A DNA stretch of 64,000 nt from assembly GCF_900113865.1 (NCBI RefSeq), contig NZ_FOQY01000003.1:409972-473971 (forward strand), read 5' to 3'. The stretch comes from Streptosporangium canum (GTDB taxonomy: Bacteria; Actinomycetota; Actinomycetes; Streptosporangiales; Streptosporangiaceae). Position 1 is the first letter of the stretch, and the number at the start of each line of letters is the position of its first letter. Below are positions 17,138 to 26,420 of this stretch, in pieces. The notes beneath the pieces were generated by a model. That model searched no databases. It was not told the DNA's origin and saw only the letters and a program-made list of their open reading frames with translations. The translations under genes were made by a program, and so were the position numbers.

Positions 17138-18484
17138 GTGACTCCTGACGAGATCGAAGGCGCCGTCGCCGCGGGCCTGCCCCAGGCGGTCGAAGACCTC
17201 AAGCGGCTCGTCGCCATCCCCTCGGTGGCCTTCCCGGGCTACCCGGAGGAGCCGGTGCGCGCCGCCGCCGCGGCGACCGAGGAGCTGCTGCGCAGCACCG
17301 GACTGCCGCACGTCCGGCAGATTCCGGTCGAGGGAAGCTTCCCCGCCGTCTACGCCGAGGCCCCGGCCCCGCCCGGCGCGCCGACCGTGCTGCTCTACGC
17401 GCACTATGACGTACAGCCCGCGGGCGACCCCGCGCTGTGGCGCACCCCGGCCTTCGAGCCGACGGAGATCGACGGGGCCATCCACGGCCGCGGCGCCGCC
17501 GACGACAAGTCCGGCGTCATCTCCCACGTCGCCGCGCTCCGCGCCTTCCAGGGGCGCTTCCCGGTGGGCATCAAGGTGATCATCGAGGGCCAGGAGGAGT
17601 ACGCCGGGGAGCGCCTTGAGACCTTCGTCGAGCAGAATCCCGAGCTGCTCCGCGCCGACGCGATCATCGTCGCCGACTGCGGCAACCCGAGCGTGGGCGA
17701 CCCGGCGGTGACCACCTCGCTGCGCGGCATGGGCGCCTTCACCGTCGAGGTGCGCACCCTGAAGGAGTCGCTGCACAGCGGCTCCTTCGGCGGCGCCGCC
17801 CCGGACGCGCTCGCGGCGCTGATCCGGATGCTGTCCGCCCTGCACGACGACCACGGCGACATCCGCGTCCCCGGCCTGCCGCGCGGCAGCTTCCTCGGCT
17901 CCGGCCCCTCGGAGGAGGAGTTCCGGGCCACGGCGGGCGTGCTCGACGGCGTCTCGCTGGTCGGCTCGGGTTCGCTGGCCGACCGCCTGTGGGCCTCCTA
18001 CGCCATCACGGTCACCGGCCTGGACGTGCCGACCGTCTCCGGCGCCATCAACGCGGTCCAGGCGGTCGCGCGCGCCCGGGTGACCGTGCGCGTGCCTCCG
18101 GCGGGCGACCCGAAGACGACCGTGGACGCCGTGGTCGACTTCCTGCGGCAGGTCGCCCCCTGGGGTGTGGAGGTGCACGTCGGCGACCAGGTGCTGGGCT
18201 CCGGCTACCTCGCCGACTCCGGCGGGGCCGCCCGCGCCGCGCTGAACCGGGCGATGGAGCGCGCCTTCGGCCGCCCGCCGCGCGACGTCGGCGCCGGCGG
18301 CTCGATCCCGCTGGTCTCCACGCTCGTCAAGCAGTTCCCCGCCGCCTCGATCCTGCTGTTCGGCGCCGAGGACGACGACGCCTCGATCCACGCGCCCAAC
18401 GAGCGGGTCAACGTCGAGGAGCTGCGCCGCACGGCCCTCGCGGAGGCGCTCTTCCTCCAGGAGTACGGCTCCGCGACGGTCTAG
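17138..18484 (+). CDS. M20-family metallopeptidase (dipeptidase)
   Basis: Cytosolic zinc peptidase of 448 residues, M20 dipeptidase group. Metal ligands and active site are visible: LLYAHYDVQPAG (His about residue 89, with the catalytic Asp two residues on), HGRGAADDKSG (bridging Asp), and EGQEEYAGE with the general-base Glu near residue 151; the dimerisation domain follows, and the final His ligand is in DDDASIHAPNERV. GTG at 17138 follows GAGGGA; an in-frame ATG five codons upstream overlaps that site. It may feed amino acids to the divergent aminotransferase/Ald pair. A terminator follows directly. Confidence 0.92.
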   Translation: MTPDEIEGAVAAGLPQAVEDLKRLVAIPSVAFPGYPEEPVRAAAAATEELLRSTGLPHVRQIPVEGSFPAVYAEAPAPPGAPTVLLYAHYDVQPAGDPALWRTPAFEPTEIDGAIHGRGAADDKSGVISHVAALRAFQGRFPVGIKVIIEGQEEYAGERLETFVEQNPELLRADAIIVADCGNPSVGDPAVTTSLRGMGAFTVEVRTLKESLHSGSFGGAAPDALAALIRMLSALHDDHGDIRVPGLPRGSFLGSGPSEEEFRATAGVLDGVSLVGSGSLADRLWASYAITVTGLDVPTVSGAINAVQAVARARVTVRVPPAGDPKTTVDAVVDFLRQVAPWGVEVHVGDQVLGSGYLADSGGAARAALNRAMERAFGRPPRDVGAGGSIPLVSTLVKQFPAASILLFGAEDDDASIHAPNERVNVEELRRTALAEALFLQEYGSATV

Positions 18485-18498
18485 CGCGACCACCCGAG

Positions 18499-18541
18499 AG
18501 GACCCGTCCCACCCGGCACGACCGGGAGGGGCGGGTCCTTC
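18499..18541 (+). terminator. Intrinsic terminator after the M20 peptidase
   Basis: AGGACCCG (18499-18506) pairs with CGGGTCCT (18532-18539); inner bases (CCCGG / CCGGG) extend the stem. It ends in a short T run and lies 14 bases after the stop codon. Confidence 0.75.
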
Positions 18542-18768
18542 CGCGTTGTCGCGGGCCGGCTGTCCCATCGGGAGCTCTCCAGGAGGCCGGGCTTCAGCCC
18601 CCTGAGGGAACCCGGGGGGCGCGACCCGCCCAGGAGGCGTCCATCCCTACGGCGCCGCACGCGGACCGAGCCGGCCGCTCACCTGACCACGTCAGATGAA
18701 TGACCGGTTTCGTGAGAATCGACACCTTTGCCCGGCCGGTCACCTGCGGGAATCTTTCGGGTGATATT

Positions 18769-18792
18769 TTTGAACTGACTGGTCAGTTCAAA
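18769..18792. promoter_or_regulatory. 24-base perfect inverted repeat, TetR-type operator
   Basis: Arms TTTGAACTGAC (18769-18779) and GTCAGTTCAAA (18782-18792) match perfectly around a 2-base centre (TG). The site ends 15 bases before the GTG start of the ABC ATPase gene, so a bound protein would block transcription. The natural candidate is the TetR regulator at 21863-22522, last gene of the same cluster, which would give autoregulation. Confidence 0.85.
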
Positions 18793-18807
18793 GATTCGGA
18801 GGGCGCG

Positions 18808-19572
18808 GTGTTCCACGGGGTCGCGGTGCACGCGGTCGGTCTGTCCCTCGCAGGCGAGCATGGATGGGTCTACCGCGACGTCGGCGTGATGGCCGAGCCG
18901 GGCAGCCTCACCGTCGTCACCGGTCAGGCGGGCAGCGGGCGCACGAGCCTGCTCCTGACCCTGGCGGGACGGATGAGACCCTCCGAGGGCACGCTCACCG
19001 TCGGGCGGTACGGCAGGCCGAGGGCGATCCGGCGGGTCGCCGCGCTCGGCCTGGTCGACGGGGTCAACGACCTGGAGAAGGCGCTGACGGTCCGCGAGCA
19101 CCTGCACGAGCGGTCGCCGGGCATGTTCTGGGGCAGGCGGCAGGAGTCGCGGGCCGGGACCGCGCTGACCCTGGCCGGTCTGGAGCTGTCCCCCGGCGAC
19201 CGCACCCTCATCCGCGACCTGAGCCGGGAGGAGCGGGTGCGGCTCGGGATCGCGCTCGCGCTGCTCGACGCCCCTGGGCTGCTGGTCCTCGACAACGTGG
19301 ACACCGGCCTCTCCCAGGACCGCCGGGAGGCGCTCTGGGCGACGCTGGGAGAGCTGGGCGAGCGAGGGCTGACCGTCTTCGCCGCCTGCACGGAGAGCGA
19401 GCGGGCGGCGGCGGTTCACCTGCCCTCCGACAACCCTGGGAACCCCGAGAACCCCGCCGGCTCCGAGAGCTCCTCGGAGACCGCGCGACCGGTGGAGCCG
19501 GAGACCACGGCGGACGGACCGGACGGCAAGACCGGCGCGCGGGCCGTACGGACCGAGGAGAGGGACCGATGA
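18808..19572 (+). CDS. ABC-type ATPase subunit with degenerate catalytic motifs
   Basis: A 254-residue ABC ATPase-fold protein partnering the YhgE-type membrane protein. The Walker A motif is GQAGSGRTS at residues 39-47, with Arg45 where the ATP-binding Lys should be. The signature is LSREERVRLG in place of LSGGQ. Walker B ends LLVLDNVDTGL, so the catalytic Glu is Asn163. The last 60 residues (rich in Pro, Glu and Gly) are an extra low-complexity tail. GTG at 18808 follows GGAGGG, and translation couples to the next gene through ATGA. It probably binds nucleotide weakly or acts as a structural partner; the precise role is unknown. Confidence 0.82.
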   Translation: MFHGVAVHAVGLSLAGEHGWVYRDVGVMAEPGSLTVVTGQAGSGRTSLLLTLAGRMRPSEGTLTVGRYGRPRAIRRVAALGLVDGVNDLEKALTVREHLHERSPGMFWGRRQESRAGTALTLAGLELSPGDRTLIRDLSREERVRLGIALALLDAPGLLVLDNVDTGLSQDRREALWATLGELGERGLTVFAACTESERAAAVHLPSDNPGNPENPAGSESSSETARPVEPETTADGPDGKTGARAVRTEERDR

Positions 19573-21848
19573 GATCGTTGCGGCTGGGACGGCTGGAGCT
19601 GCGGCGGTTCACCCGGTCGCGGCTGACCCGGGCGGCGCTGGCGGGCGTGGTGATGCTGCCGCTGCTGTACGCCGGGCTGTACCTGTGGTCGTTCTGGGAC
19701 CCGCAGGGCAACCTCGCGAACATCCCCGTGGCGCTGGTCGTGGAGGACAGGCCCGCGACCGTCGACGGCAAGACGGTCGACGCGGGCCGCGAGCTGGCCG
19801 ACGAGCTGCGTGACCGCAAGGTCCTGGGCTGGCACACGGTCGACGCCCGGCAGGCCGCCGACGGCGTGAACGACGGCAGCTTCTACCTGTCCCTGACCAT
19901 CCCCGCCGACTTCAGCGCCCGGCTCGCCTCACCCTCCGGCGACGGCACGCCGACCCCCGCCGAGCTCGGCGTGCGGGTCGACACCGGCCGCAGCTACATC
20001 ATGGGAACGATCTCCGACGCGGTGTTCACCGAGGTCAAGGACGCGGCGGGCCGTACCGCGCTGAAGGACTACTGGGACAACGTCTTCGTGTCCTTCGGCG
20101 AGCTGCACGACGCCACCGCCAAGGCCGCGGACGGTGCGGACGATCTGCACGACGGTACGGCGAAGGCCGGGAAGGGCGCGTCCACCCTGAACACGGGCCT
20201 CGGCCAGGCCAAGACCGGCACCCACCAGCTCACCGTGGGCCTGGGCAGCGCCAACACCGCCACCGGCCGGCTGTCGGCCGGGGCGGACAAGCTGGCCAGG
20301 GGCCTGGGCCAGGCGGAGAGCGGCTCGCGCGAGCTGGGCCGGGGACTGGCGAAGCTGGAGAAGGGCGCCAAGCAGGTCGCCGACGGCAACGCACAGGTCT
20401 ACGAGCAGGTCCACGCCCAGGTGCCGAAGATCAACAAGGTGGCCGACGAGGTCGTCCCGGTGCTGGAGGAGAACGGCGCGCGGCTGCGGTCGCTGGCGGA
20501 GGCCGTCGAGCGGGGCGCCGGCCTGGTCGCCGACGGCGCGGGAGCGCTGCCCGGCGGGATCAAGCAGGGGGCCGAGCAGTCCCGGCAGCAGGCGCAGCAG
20601 CTGCAGAACTGGCTGGACGGCAATCCGGACGCCGATCCGCGGCTGCGGGCCATCGCCGAACGCCTCACCCAGTCCACCCGGGAGGTGGCCACCGGACTGG
20701 AGAACACCGCCGGCGACAGCGGCGGCGCCGCGGCCCAGCTCCAGCGGGACGCCCGCAGGATCGCGGAGGTCGCGGGCCGGACGGCGGAGGTCGCGCCGAC
20801 CGCGGGCCGGCAACTCGACCAGGCCAGAGACAAGATCAACCAGTTGGACGAGGGGCTCGGCAAGCTGGCCGACGGCTCGGCGAAACTCCACTCGGGCCTC
20901 GGTGACGCGGCGGGCGCCAACGGAAAGATCACCTCTGGGATCTCCCGGCTCGGCGACGGCTCCGCCCAGCTCAGCAAGGGGCTGACCCAGCTCGGTGGCG
21001 GCATCGTCAAGCTGAGCGACGGCGCGGCCAGGGTGGACAGCGGGGTGGGCCGCCTGCACGAGGGCGCCGGGGAGCTCACCACCGGCATCGGCAAGCTGGC
21101 CGACGGGTCCAGGGAGCTGAGCGACAAGCTCGGCGACGGCGCCGAACAGATCCCCGACTACGGCAGGGACGAGCGCGCGGACCGGAGCGACATGATGAGC
21201 GAGCCGGTCAAGCTGGCCGGCCAGGTCCTCAACGAGGTGCCCAACTACGGCACCGGGTTCGCGCCGTTCTTCGTCCCGCTGGCCCTCTGGGTCGGCGCGA
21301 TGGTGAGCTACATGGTGCTGCGCCCGCTCAACCCCCGCCTCCTGGCCGGTACGGCCACCGCCTGGCGGATCGCGGTGGCCGGCTGGCTGCCGGGACTGGT
21401 CCTGGGCGCCGCGCAGGTGGGCGTGCTGATGGCGGTGATCAGGTTCGGGCTCGGCATGGAGGCCGCGCACTGGACCGGGATCGCCGGGATCCTGCTGCTC
21501 ACCGTGGCGGCCTTCCTGGCGATCGTGCAGGCGGTCAACGCCCTGCTCGGCGCGCCGGGGCGGGTCGTGGTGCTGGCGCTGCTGATGCTCCAGCTGACCT
21601 CGGCCGCCGGGACGTACCCGATCGAGACCTCGCCGGGCTTCTTCCAGACGATCTCGCCCTGGCTCCCGATGAGCTGGGTGGTCAGCGCGCTGCGACGGCT
21701 GATCAGCGGCGGCGACCTCACGGTGGTCTGGCAGGCCTGCGGGGTGCTGACCCTGACCGTGGCGCTGGGCCTGAGCCTGACCGTCTACGCCGTGCACAAG
21801 GGACGCACCTGGTCGATGCGGCGCCTCCACCCCGAGCTCGCGCTCTGA
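19569..21848 (+). CDS. YhgE/Pip-family membrane protein with long coiled-coil extracytoplasmic domain
   Basis: A 759-residue membrane protein. One helix lies near the N-terminus (AALAGVVMLPLLYAGLYLWSF) followed by NIPVALVVED, typical of the YhgE/Pip (phage infection protein) family. Residues about 165-560 form a long extracytoplasmic region of heptad-like repeats built from units such as ADGADDLHDGTAKAGKGA and KLADGSAKLHSGL. The C-terminal 190 residues have about six membrane helices, as in ABC-2-type permeases. The family has been linked to export across the envelope and to phage receptor function. Start is fixed by the ATGA overlap with the ATPase gene. Confidence 0.9.
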   Translation: MRSLRLGRLELRRFTRSRLTRAALAGVVMLPLLYAGLYLWSFWDPQGNLANIPVALVVEDRPATVDGKTVDAGRELADELRDRKVLGWHTVDARQAADGVNDGSFYLSLTIPADFSARLASPSGDGTPTPAELGVRVDTGRSYIMGTISDAVFTEVKDAAGRTALKDYWDNVFVSFGELHDATAKAADGADDLHDGTAKAGKGASTLNTGLGQAKTGTHQLTVGLGSANTATGRLSAGADKLARGLGQAESGSRELGRGLAKLEKGAKQVADGNAQVYEQVHAQVPKINKVADEVVPVLEENGARLRSLAEAVERGAGLVADGAGALPGGIKQGAEQSRQQAQQLQNWLDGNPDADPRLRAIAERLTQSTREVATGLENTAGDSGGAAAQLQRDARRIAEVAGRTAEVAPTAGRQLDQARDKINQLDEGLGKLADGSAKLHSGLGDAAGANGKITSGISRLGDGSAQLSKGLTQLGGGIVKLSDGAARVDSGVGRLHEGAGELTTGIGKLADGSRELSDKLGDGAEQIPDYGRDERADRSDMMSEPVKLAGQVLNEVPNYGTGFAPFFVPLALWVGAMVSYMVLRPLNPRLLAGTATAWRIAVAGWLPGLVLGAAQVGVLMAVIRFGLGMEAAHWTGIAGILLLTVAAFLAIVQAVNALLGAPGRVVVLALLMLQLTSAAGTYPIETSPGFFQTISPWLPMSWVVSALRRLISGGDLTVVWQACGVLTLTVALGLSLTVYAVHKGRTWSMRRLHPELAL

Positions 21849-21862
21849 CTACGGTTTCCGTC

Positions 21863-22522
21863 ATGACGCAGCAGCGGGCCGGGACCAGAGACGCCGACAC
21901 GGGGCGGGACCGCCGGGAATCCGGGACGGGTGCGACCGTGAGGAAGAGGGACGGCCGCCGGGCCGAGACGAGGCTCAGGCTGTTCACGGCGGCGGTGGAG
22001 GTGATCGCGGAGCAGGGGTACACCGCCGCCACGGTGGACGCGATCGCCGAGCGGGCCGGAGTGGCCAAGGGCACCGTGTTCTACAACTTCGGCAGCAAGG
22101 AGGCGCTCTTCGCCGCGCTGCTCGAACACGGCATCCAGCGGCTGGCCGACGCGATGGGCGAGGCGGACACCGGGCAGACGGCGCTCGACGCCCTCGACTC
22201 GGTGGTCATGGCGCAGCTGCGGTTCTTCGAGGAGTACGGCGCGTTCGCCCGGGTGCTGCTCGCCGAGATGTGGCGTACGGCCTGGCAGGACGCGGTCGCC
22301 AGGCTGCGCGAGCAGGCGCTGGGGGTCTACGCGGGCGCGCTGCGCCGGGCGGTGGCCGAGGGCGCGATCCGGGAGGACCTGGACGTGGAGACCGCGGCGA
22401 CCGCCGTGTTCGGCATGGTGCTGACCGTCTCGATCGAGCGCCGGGCGCTGCACCCGGACCGCCCGATCGAGCAGGTGCACGCCACCCTCGTCGATCTCCT
22501 GCACGGCCGGGTCTCCGGCTAG
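21863..22522 (+). CDS. TetR-family regulator
   Basis: A 219-residue repressor. After a 30-residue polar lead comes the helix-turn-helix domain (ETRLRLFTAAVEVIAEQGYTAATVDAIAERAGVAKGTVFYNFGSKEAL, about residues 36-82). The ligand-binding domain follows. It is the third gene of the cluster, 14 bases after the YhgE gene, and probably binds the 24-base operator at 18769-18792, controlling the exporter and itself. The true start may be an in-frame codon nearer the helix-turn-helix, since the first 25 residues look unstructured. Confidence 0.9.
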   Translation: MTQQRAGTRDADTGRDRRESGTGATVRKRDGRRAETRLRLFTAAVEVIAEQGYTAATVDAIAERAGVAKGTVFYNFGSKEALFAALLEHGIQRLADAMGEADTGQTALDALDSVVMAQLRFFEEYGAFARVLLAEMWRTAWQDAVARLREQALGVYAGALRRAVAEGAIREDLDVETAATAVFGMVLTVSIERRALHPDRPIEQVHATLVDLLHGRVSG

Positions 22523-22745
22523 ACCGTCTCCCTCCGGCGGGAGCGGCGACCCGGTCCGCGGAGGGCGGTGTCCCGGTCCGGAGGGAGGCGGTGTCCCGGT
22601 CCGGCGAAAGGCAACTTTCCGGCCCCGCGGGAGGCGACCACCCGGCCCCACGGATGGTGACGGCCCGGCCTCGTGGGAGGCGGCCGGTCCAAGGGAAATG
22701 CCGGAAACCTTGTCCAGGTAAATCGGTTCTTCCTACGATCATCGG

Positions 22746-24530
22746 GTGGCCTACTCCCCCGCACGACCCCGCCGGCGGATCCTGCCCTACCTCTTGGCCG
22801 TCGTGCTGGCCATCGGGCTGATCGCGGGACTGCGCTGGTTCTTCGGCAGGAGCGGGGAGAGCGCGCCGAGCGCCTGCTCGGGCGAGTCGGCGAAGATCCG
22901 GGTGGCGTCCTCCCAGGACAAGATCTGGATCCTGCGGGAGGTCGCCAAGGAGTACAGCGGGCGGACCGTGGCCGGGCGCTGCGCCGAGGTGGTCATCGAC
23001 GAGGCGAATTCGGGCACCGCGATGCGGGCGCTGGCCCGGGGGTGGAAGGAGCAGACCGACGGCGAGCGGCCGGACGTGTGGTCCCCCGCCGCCTCCGCGT
23101 GGGTGACGCTGCTGCGCCAGCAGGCCGCGGGCGCCGACGGCGCCGTGCCGGTCGCCGACGGGAAGCCGGTCCCGATCGTGACCGCGCCGCTGGTCTTCGC
23201 GATGCCCAAGCCGATGGCCGAGGCCCTGGGCTGGCCGGGCAAGGCGATCGGCTGGGCGGAGCTGGCCGGACTGGCGGCCGACCCCAAGGGCTGGGCGAAG
23301 TACGGTCACCCCGAGTGGGGCCAGTTCAAGCTGGGCAAGACCAACCCCAACTACTCGACCAGCGGCCTGAACGCCACCATCGGCGCCTACTTCGCCGCGA
23401 CCGGCACCACCTCGGACCTGACCGCCGGCGACATCACCGACGCCAGGACCCGCGACTTCGTCAAGGGCGTCGAGCAGTCGATCGTGCACTACGGTGACAT
23501 CTCGATGACCTTCCTGGGCAACCTGCTCCGCGCGGACGACCGGGGCGAATCCATGGCCTACATCTCCGCGATCACCGTCGAGGAGAACTCGGTCACCGAC
23601 TACAACCGGGGCAACCCGTCGGGCAACCCGGCCACGCTGGGCGAGCACGCCCCGCCGCGCACCCCGCTGGTGGCCGTCAGCCCCAAGGAGGGCACGCTCT
23701 TCTCCGACCACCCCTACGTCCCGCTGACCTGGATGGACCCGGCCAGGAAGGCCGTCGCCGACGACTTCCTGACCTACCTGCACAGCGCCCCGGTGCAGGC
23801 GAAATTCCAGTCGTACGGCTACCGCGGCTTCGACGGCAAGCTCGGCCCCCAGGCCACCAGGGAGAACGGCGTCATCCCCGACGCCACGATCACCACCCTC
23901 AACCTGCCCACCCCGACCGTCCTGGACAAAGTCCTGCGGAGCTGGTCGGAGCTGCGCAAGCGGGCCAACGTGCTGATCGTGGTGGACAAGTCGGGCTCGA
24001 TGGAGGAGGAGGCGACGGGCACCGGCGAGAGCCGCCTGGAGCTGGCCAAGAAGGCCGCGATCAACGCGCTGCCGCAGTTCCGCGGGGACGACAAGGTCGG
24101 CCTGTGGGCCTTCTCCACCAGGCAGGACGGCGAAAAGGACTACCGGGAGCTGGTCCCGATCGACGCGATGTCGAAGATCGGCCCGGCGCTCCGCGACGAG
24201 CTCGGCGGGCTGACCGCCGGGGGCGGGACCGGGCTCTACGACACCACGCTCGCGGCCGTCGAGCGGATGCGCGGGGCCAGGGACGCCGGGGCGATCAACG
24301 CGGTGGTCTTCCTCACCGACGGCAAGAACGAGAAGAACGGCGGCAGCGACCTGGCCAACCTGCTCGGCAGGCTCAACCCCGACGTGCGCCTGTTCACCAT
24401 CGGATACGGCGAGGGCGCCGACCAAGGCGTGCTCAAGCGGATCGCCGAGGCCACCGACGGAGCCGCCTACGACTCCTCCCGGGCGGACACCATCGACCAG
24501 GTCTTCACCAGCGTGATCTCCAACTTCTGA
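22746..24530 (+). CDS. Membrane-anchored substrate-binding/VWA protein, copy 1
   Basis: A 594-residue two-domain protein. One membrane helix (about residues 12-32, ILPYLLAVVLAIGLIAGL) anchors it with the rest outside. Residues about 45-390 form a periplasmic-binding-protein fold of the molybdate/sulfate-like class: KIRVASSQDKIWILREVAKEY, then NPNYSTSGLNATIGAYFAATG. Residues about 405-594 are a von Willebrand A domain with a complete MIDAS: DKSGS (Asp about residue 414), the Thr of GGGTGLYDT, and FLTDGKN. GTG start lies close before the helix. It is co-directional with its paralogue (60-base gap), a coiled-coil protein and PspA. Function of this fusion is not known to me. Confidence 0.88.
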   Translation: MAYSPARPRRRILPYLLAVVLAIGLIAGLRWFFGRSGESAPSACSGESAKIRVASSQDKIWILREVAKEYSGRTVAGRCAEVVIDEANSGTAMRALARGWKEQTDGERPDVWSPAASAWVTLLRQQAAGADGAVPVADGKPVPIVTAPLVFAMPKPMAEALGWPGKAIGWAELAGLAADPKGWAKYGHPEWGQFKLGKTNPNYSTSGLNATIGAYFAATGTTSDLTAGDITDARTRDFVKGVEQSIVHYGDISMTFLGNLLRADDRGESMAYISAITVEENSVTDYNRGNPSGNPATLGEHAPPRTPLVAVSPKEGTLFSDHPYVPLTWMDPARKAVADDFLTYLHSAPVQAKFQSYGYRGFDGKLGPQATRENGVIPDATITTLNLPTPTVLDKVLRSWSELRKRANVLIVVDKSGSMEEEATGTGESRLELAKKAAINALPQFRGDDKVGLWAFSTRQDGEKDYRELVPIDAMSKIGPALRDELGGLTAGGGTGLYDTTLAAVERMRGARDAGAINAVVFLTDGKNEKNGGSDLANLLGRLNPDVRLFTIGYGEGADQGVLKRIAEATDGAAYDSSRADTIDQVFTSVISNF

Positions 24531-24590
24531 CCGCGTTCTCGTCACGGCGAACTATGGCAAGGGCTCATTCGTCGGATAAGTACTGACACC

Positions 24591-26420
24591 ATGGAGGCCG
24601 GGTTGTACCAGCAGCCGCAGCGACCACGCAGGAACTTCGCTCCCTTCGTCATCGCGATCATTCTCGCCGGGGCGTTGATCGTCGGTCTGCGGCTGTACGT
24701 CGGGAGCACCGAGCCGGACCGGCCGCGGAACGCCGAGCAGACCACGTCCTGCGGCGACGGCGGGGTCACCCTGACCGTGGCGGCGTCGTCGGAGAAGGCC
24801 GAACTGCTGCGGACGATCGCGGCCGGCTACAACGGCAGGAAGGTTGGCGAGCGCTGCGCCGACGTCGTCGTCGTGACCAAGGCCAGCGGCGGCGCGATGC
24901 AGGCGCTGGCCCGCGGCTGGGACGAGCGCCAGGACGGCCCTCGGCCGGACGTCTGGTCCCCGGCGAGCAGCGGCTGGGTCACCCTGCTCCAGCAGCGCGT
25001 CCAGGGAAACGACACCGGATCCCTGGTCGCCGCGGAGAACCCGTCGATCGCCAAGACGCCCCTGGTCGTCGCGATGCCCAAGCCGATGGCCGAGGCCCTG
25101 GGCTGGCCGGGCAAGAAGCTCGGCTGGTCCGACCTGCTCGACCTGTCGGCCGGCTCCTGGGCCAAGTACGGGCACCCGGAGTGGGGCGACTTCCGCCTGG
25201 GGAAGACCAACCCCAATTTCTCGACCAGCGGCCTGAACGCCACCGTCGGCGCCTACTTCGCGGCCACCGGCCTGTCGGGCGACCTGTCGGAGAAGAACGT
25301 GGCCGACCCCGAGGCGCGGGACTTCGTCCAGGGCGTGGAGCGCTCGATCGTGCACTACGGCGACACGACGCTGACGTTCCTGTCGAACCTGCAGCGGGCC
25401 GACAACGCGGGGGCGGGCCTGAGCTACATCTCCGCCGTGGCCGTGGAGGAGAAGTCGGTCTGGGACTACAACCAGGGCAACCCGACGGGCGATCCGAAGA
25501 CGCTGGGCAAGCACGGCAAGCCCAGGGTGCCGCTGGCGGCGATCTACCCCAAGGAGGGCACGCTCTACTCCGACAACCCCTACGCCGTGCTGACCGCGCC
25601 GTGGGTGGACGACGCCAAGCGGCAGGTGGCCGCCGACTTCCTGGCCCACCTGCAGGCCCCGGAGCAGCAGCGGCGGTTCGCCGAGTCCGCCTTCCGGTCG
25701 CACGAGGGGAAGGCGGGCAAGCTGATCACCGAGGCGAACGGCCTGCTGCCCGCCGAGCCGAGGACCACGCTCAGCCCGCCCGCCCCCAACGTGCTGGACA
25801 AGGTGCTCTCCAGCTGGGCCGACCTGCGCAAGCCCGCCAACGTGCTCATGGTGATCGACGTCTCCGGCTCGATGGGCGCCGGCGTGCCCGGCACCGGCAA
25901 GAGCAAGCTGGACCTGGCCAAGCAGGCCGCGATCAACGCGCTGCCCCAGTTCGGCCCGCACGACAAGGTCGGCCTGTGGATGTTCTCCACCAAGCGGGAC
26001 GGCGAGAAGGACCATCTGGAGCTGGCCCCGCTGGAGACCGTGGACGCCGCCCAGCGCAAGACCCTGCGTGCCCGGCTCGACGGCCTGACCCCCGACGGCG
26101 GGACCGGCCTCTACGACACCGCGCTCGCCGCCTACCGGCACGTGCGCGACCGGCACAGCGTCGAGGCGATCAACGCGGTGGTCTTCCTGACCGACGGCAA
26201 GAACGAGGACAACGACAGCGTCTCGCTGGAGAACCTCCTGCCCGACCTGCGCGCCGAGTCCGCCGAGGAGACGGTGCGGATGTTCACGATCGCCTACGGC
26301 CAGGACGCCGACCTCGGCGTGCTCAAGCAGATCTCCGAGACGACCAGCGCGGCCGCCTACGACTCCCGCGAATCCGGAAGTATCGACCAGGTGTTCACCG
26401 CGGTGGTATCCAACTTCTGA
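24591..26420 (+). CDS. Membrane-anchored substrate-binding/VWA protein, copy 2
   Basis: Paralogue of the preceding gene, 609 residues, same layout: N-terminal helix (APFVIAIILAGALIVGLRLYV), binding-protein domain to about residue 400, and a C-terminal VWA domain with MIDAS motif DVSGS (Asp about residue 423), GGTGLYDT and FLTDGKN. Long stretches are nearly the same in both copies (MPKPMAEALGWPGK, KTNPN-STSGLNAT-GAYFAATG), so they arose by tandem duplication. The binding-domain N-terminal parts differ more, which hints at different ligands. Start codon ATG at 24591. The stop overlaps the next ATG by one base. Confidence 0.88.
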   Translation: MEAGLYQQPQRPRRNFAPFVIAIILAGALIVGLRLYVGSTEPDRPRNAEQTTSCGDGGVTLTVAASSEKAELLRTIAAGYNGRKVGERCADVVVVTKASGGAMQALARGWDERQDGPRPDVWSPASSGWVTLLQQRVQGNDTGSLVAAENPSIAKTPLVVAMPKPMAEALGWPGKKLGWSDLLDLSAGSWAKYGHPEWGDFRLGKTNPNFSTSGLNATVGAYFAATGLSGDLSEKNVADPEARDFVQGVERSIVHYGDTTLTFLSNLQRADNAGAGLSYISAVAVEEKSVWDYNQGNPTGDPKTLGKHGKPRVPLAAIYPKEGTLYSDNPYAVLTAPWVDDAKRQVAADFLAHLQAPEQQRRFAESAFRSHEGKAGKLITEANGLLPAEPRTTLSPPAPNVLDKVLSSWADLRKPANVLMVIDVSGSMGAGVPGTGKSKLDLAKQAAINALPQFGPHDKVGLWMFSTKRDGEKDHLELAPLETVDAAQRKTLRARLDGLTPDGGTGLYDTALAAYRHVRDRHSVEAINAVVFLTDGKNEDNDSVSLENLLPDLRAESAEETVRMFTIAYGQDADLGVLKQISETTSAAAYDSRESGSIDQVFTAVVSNF

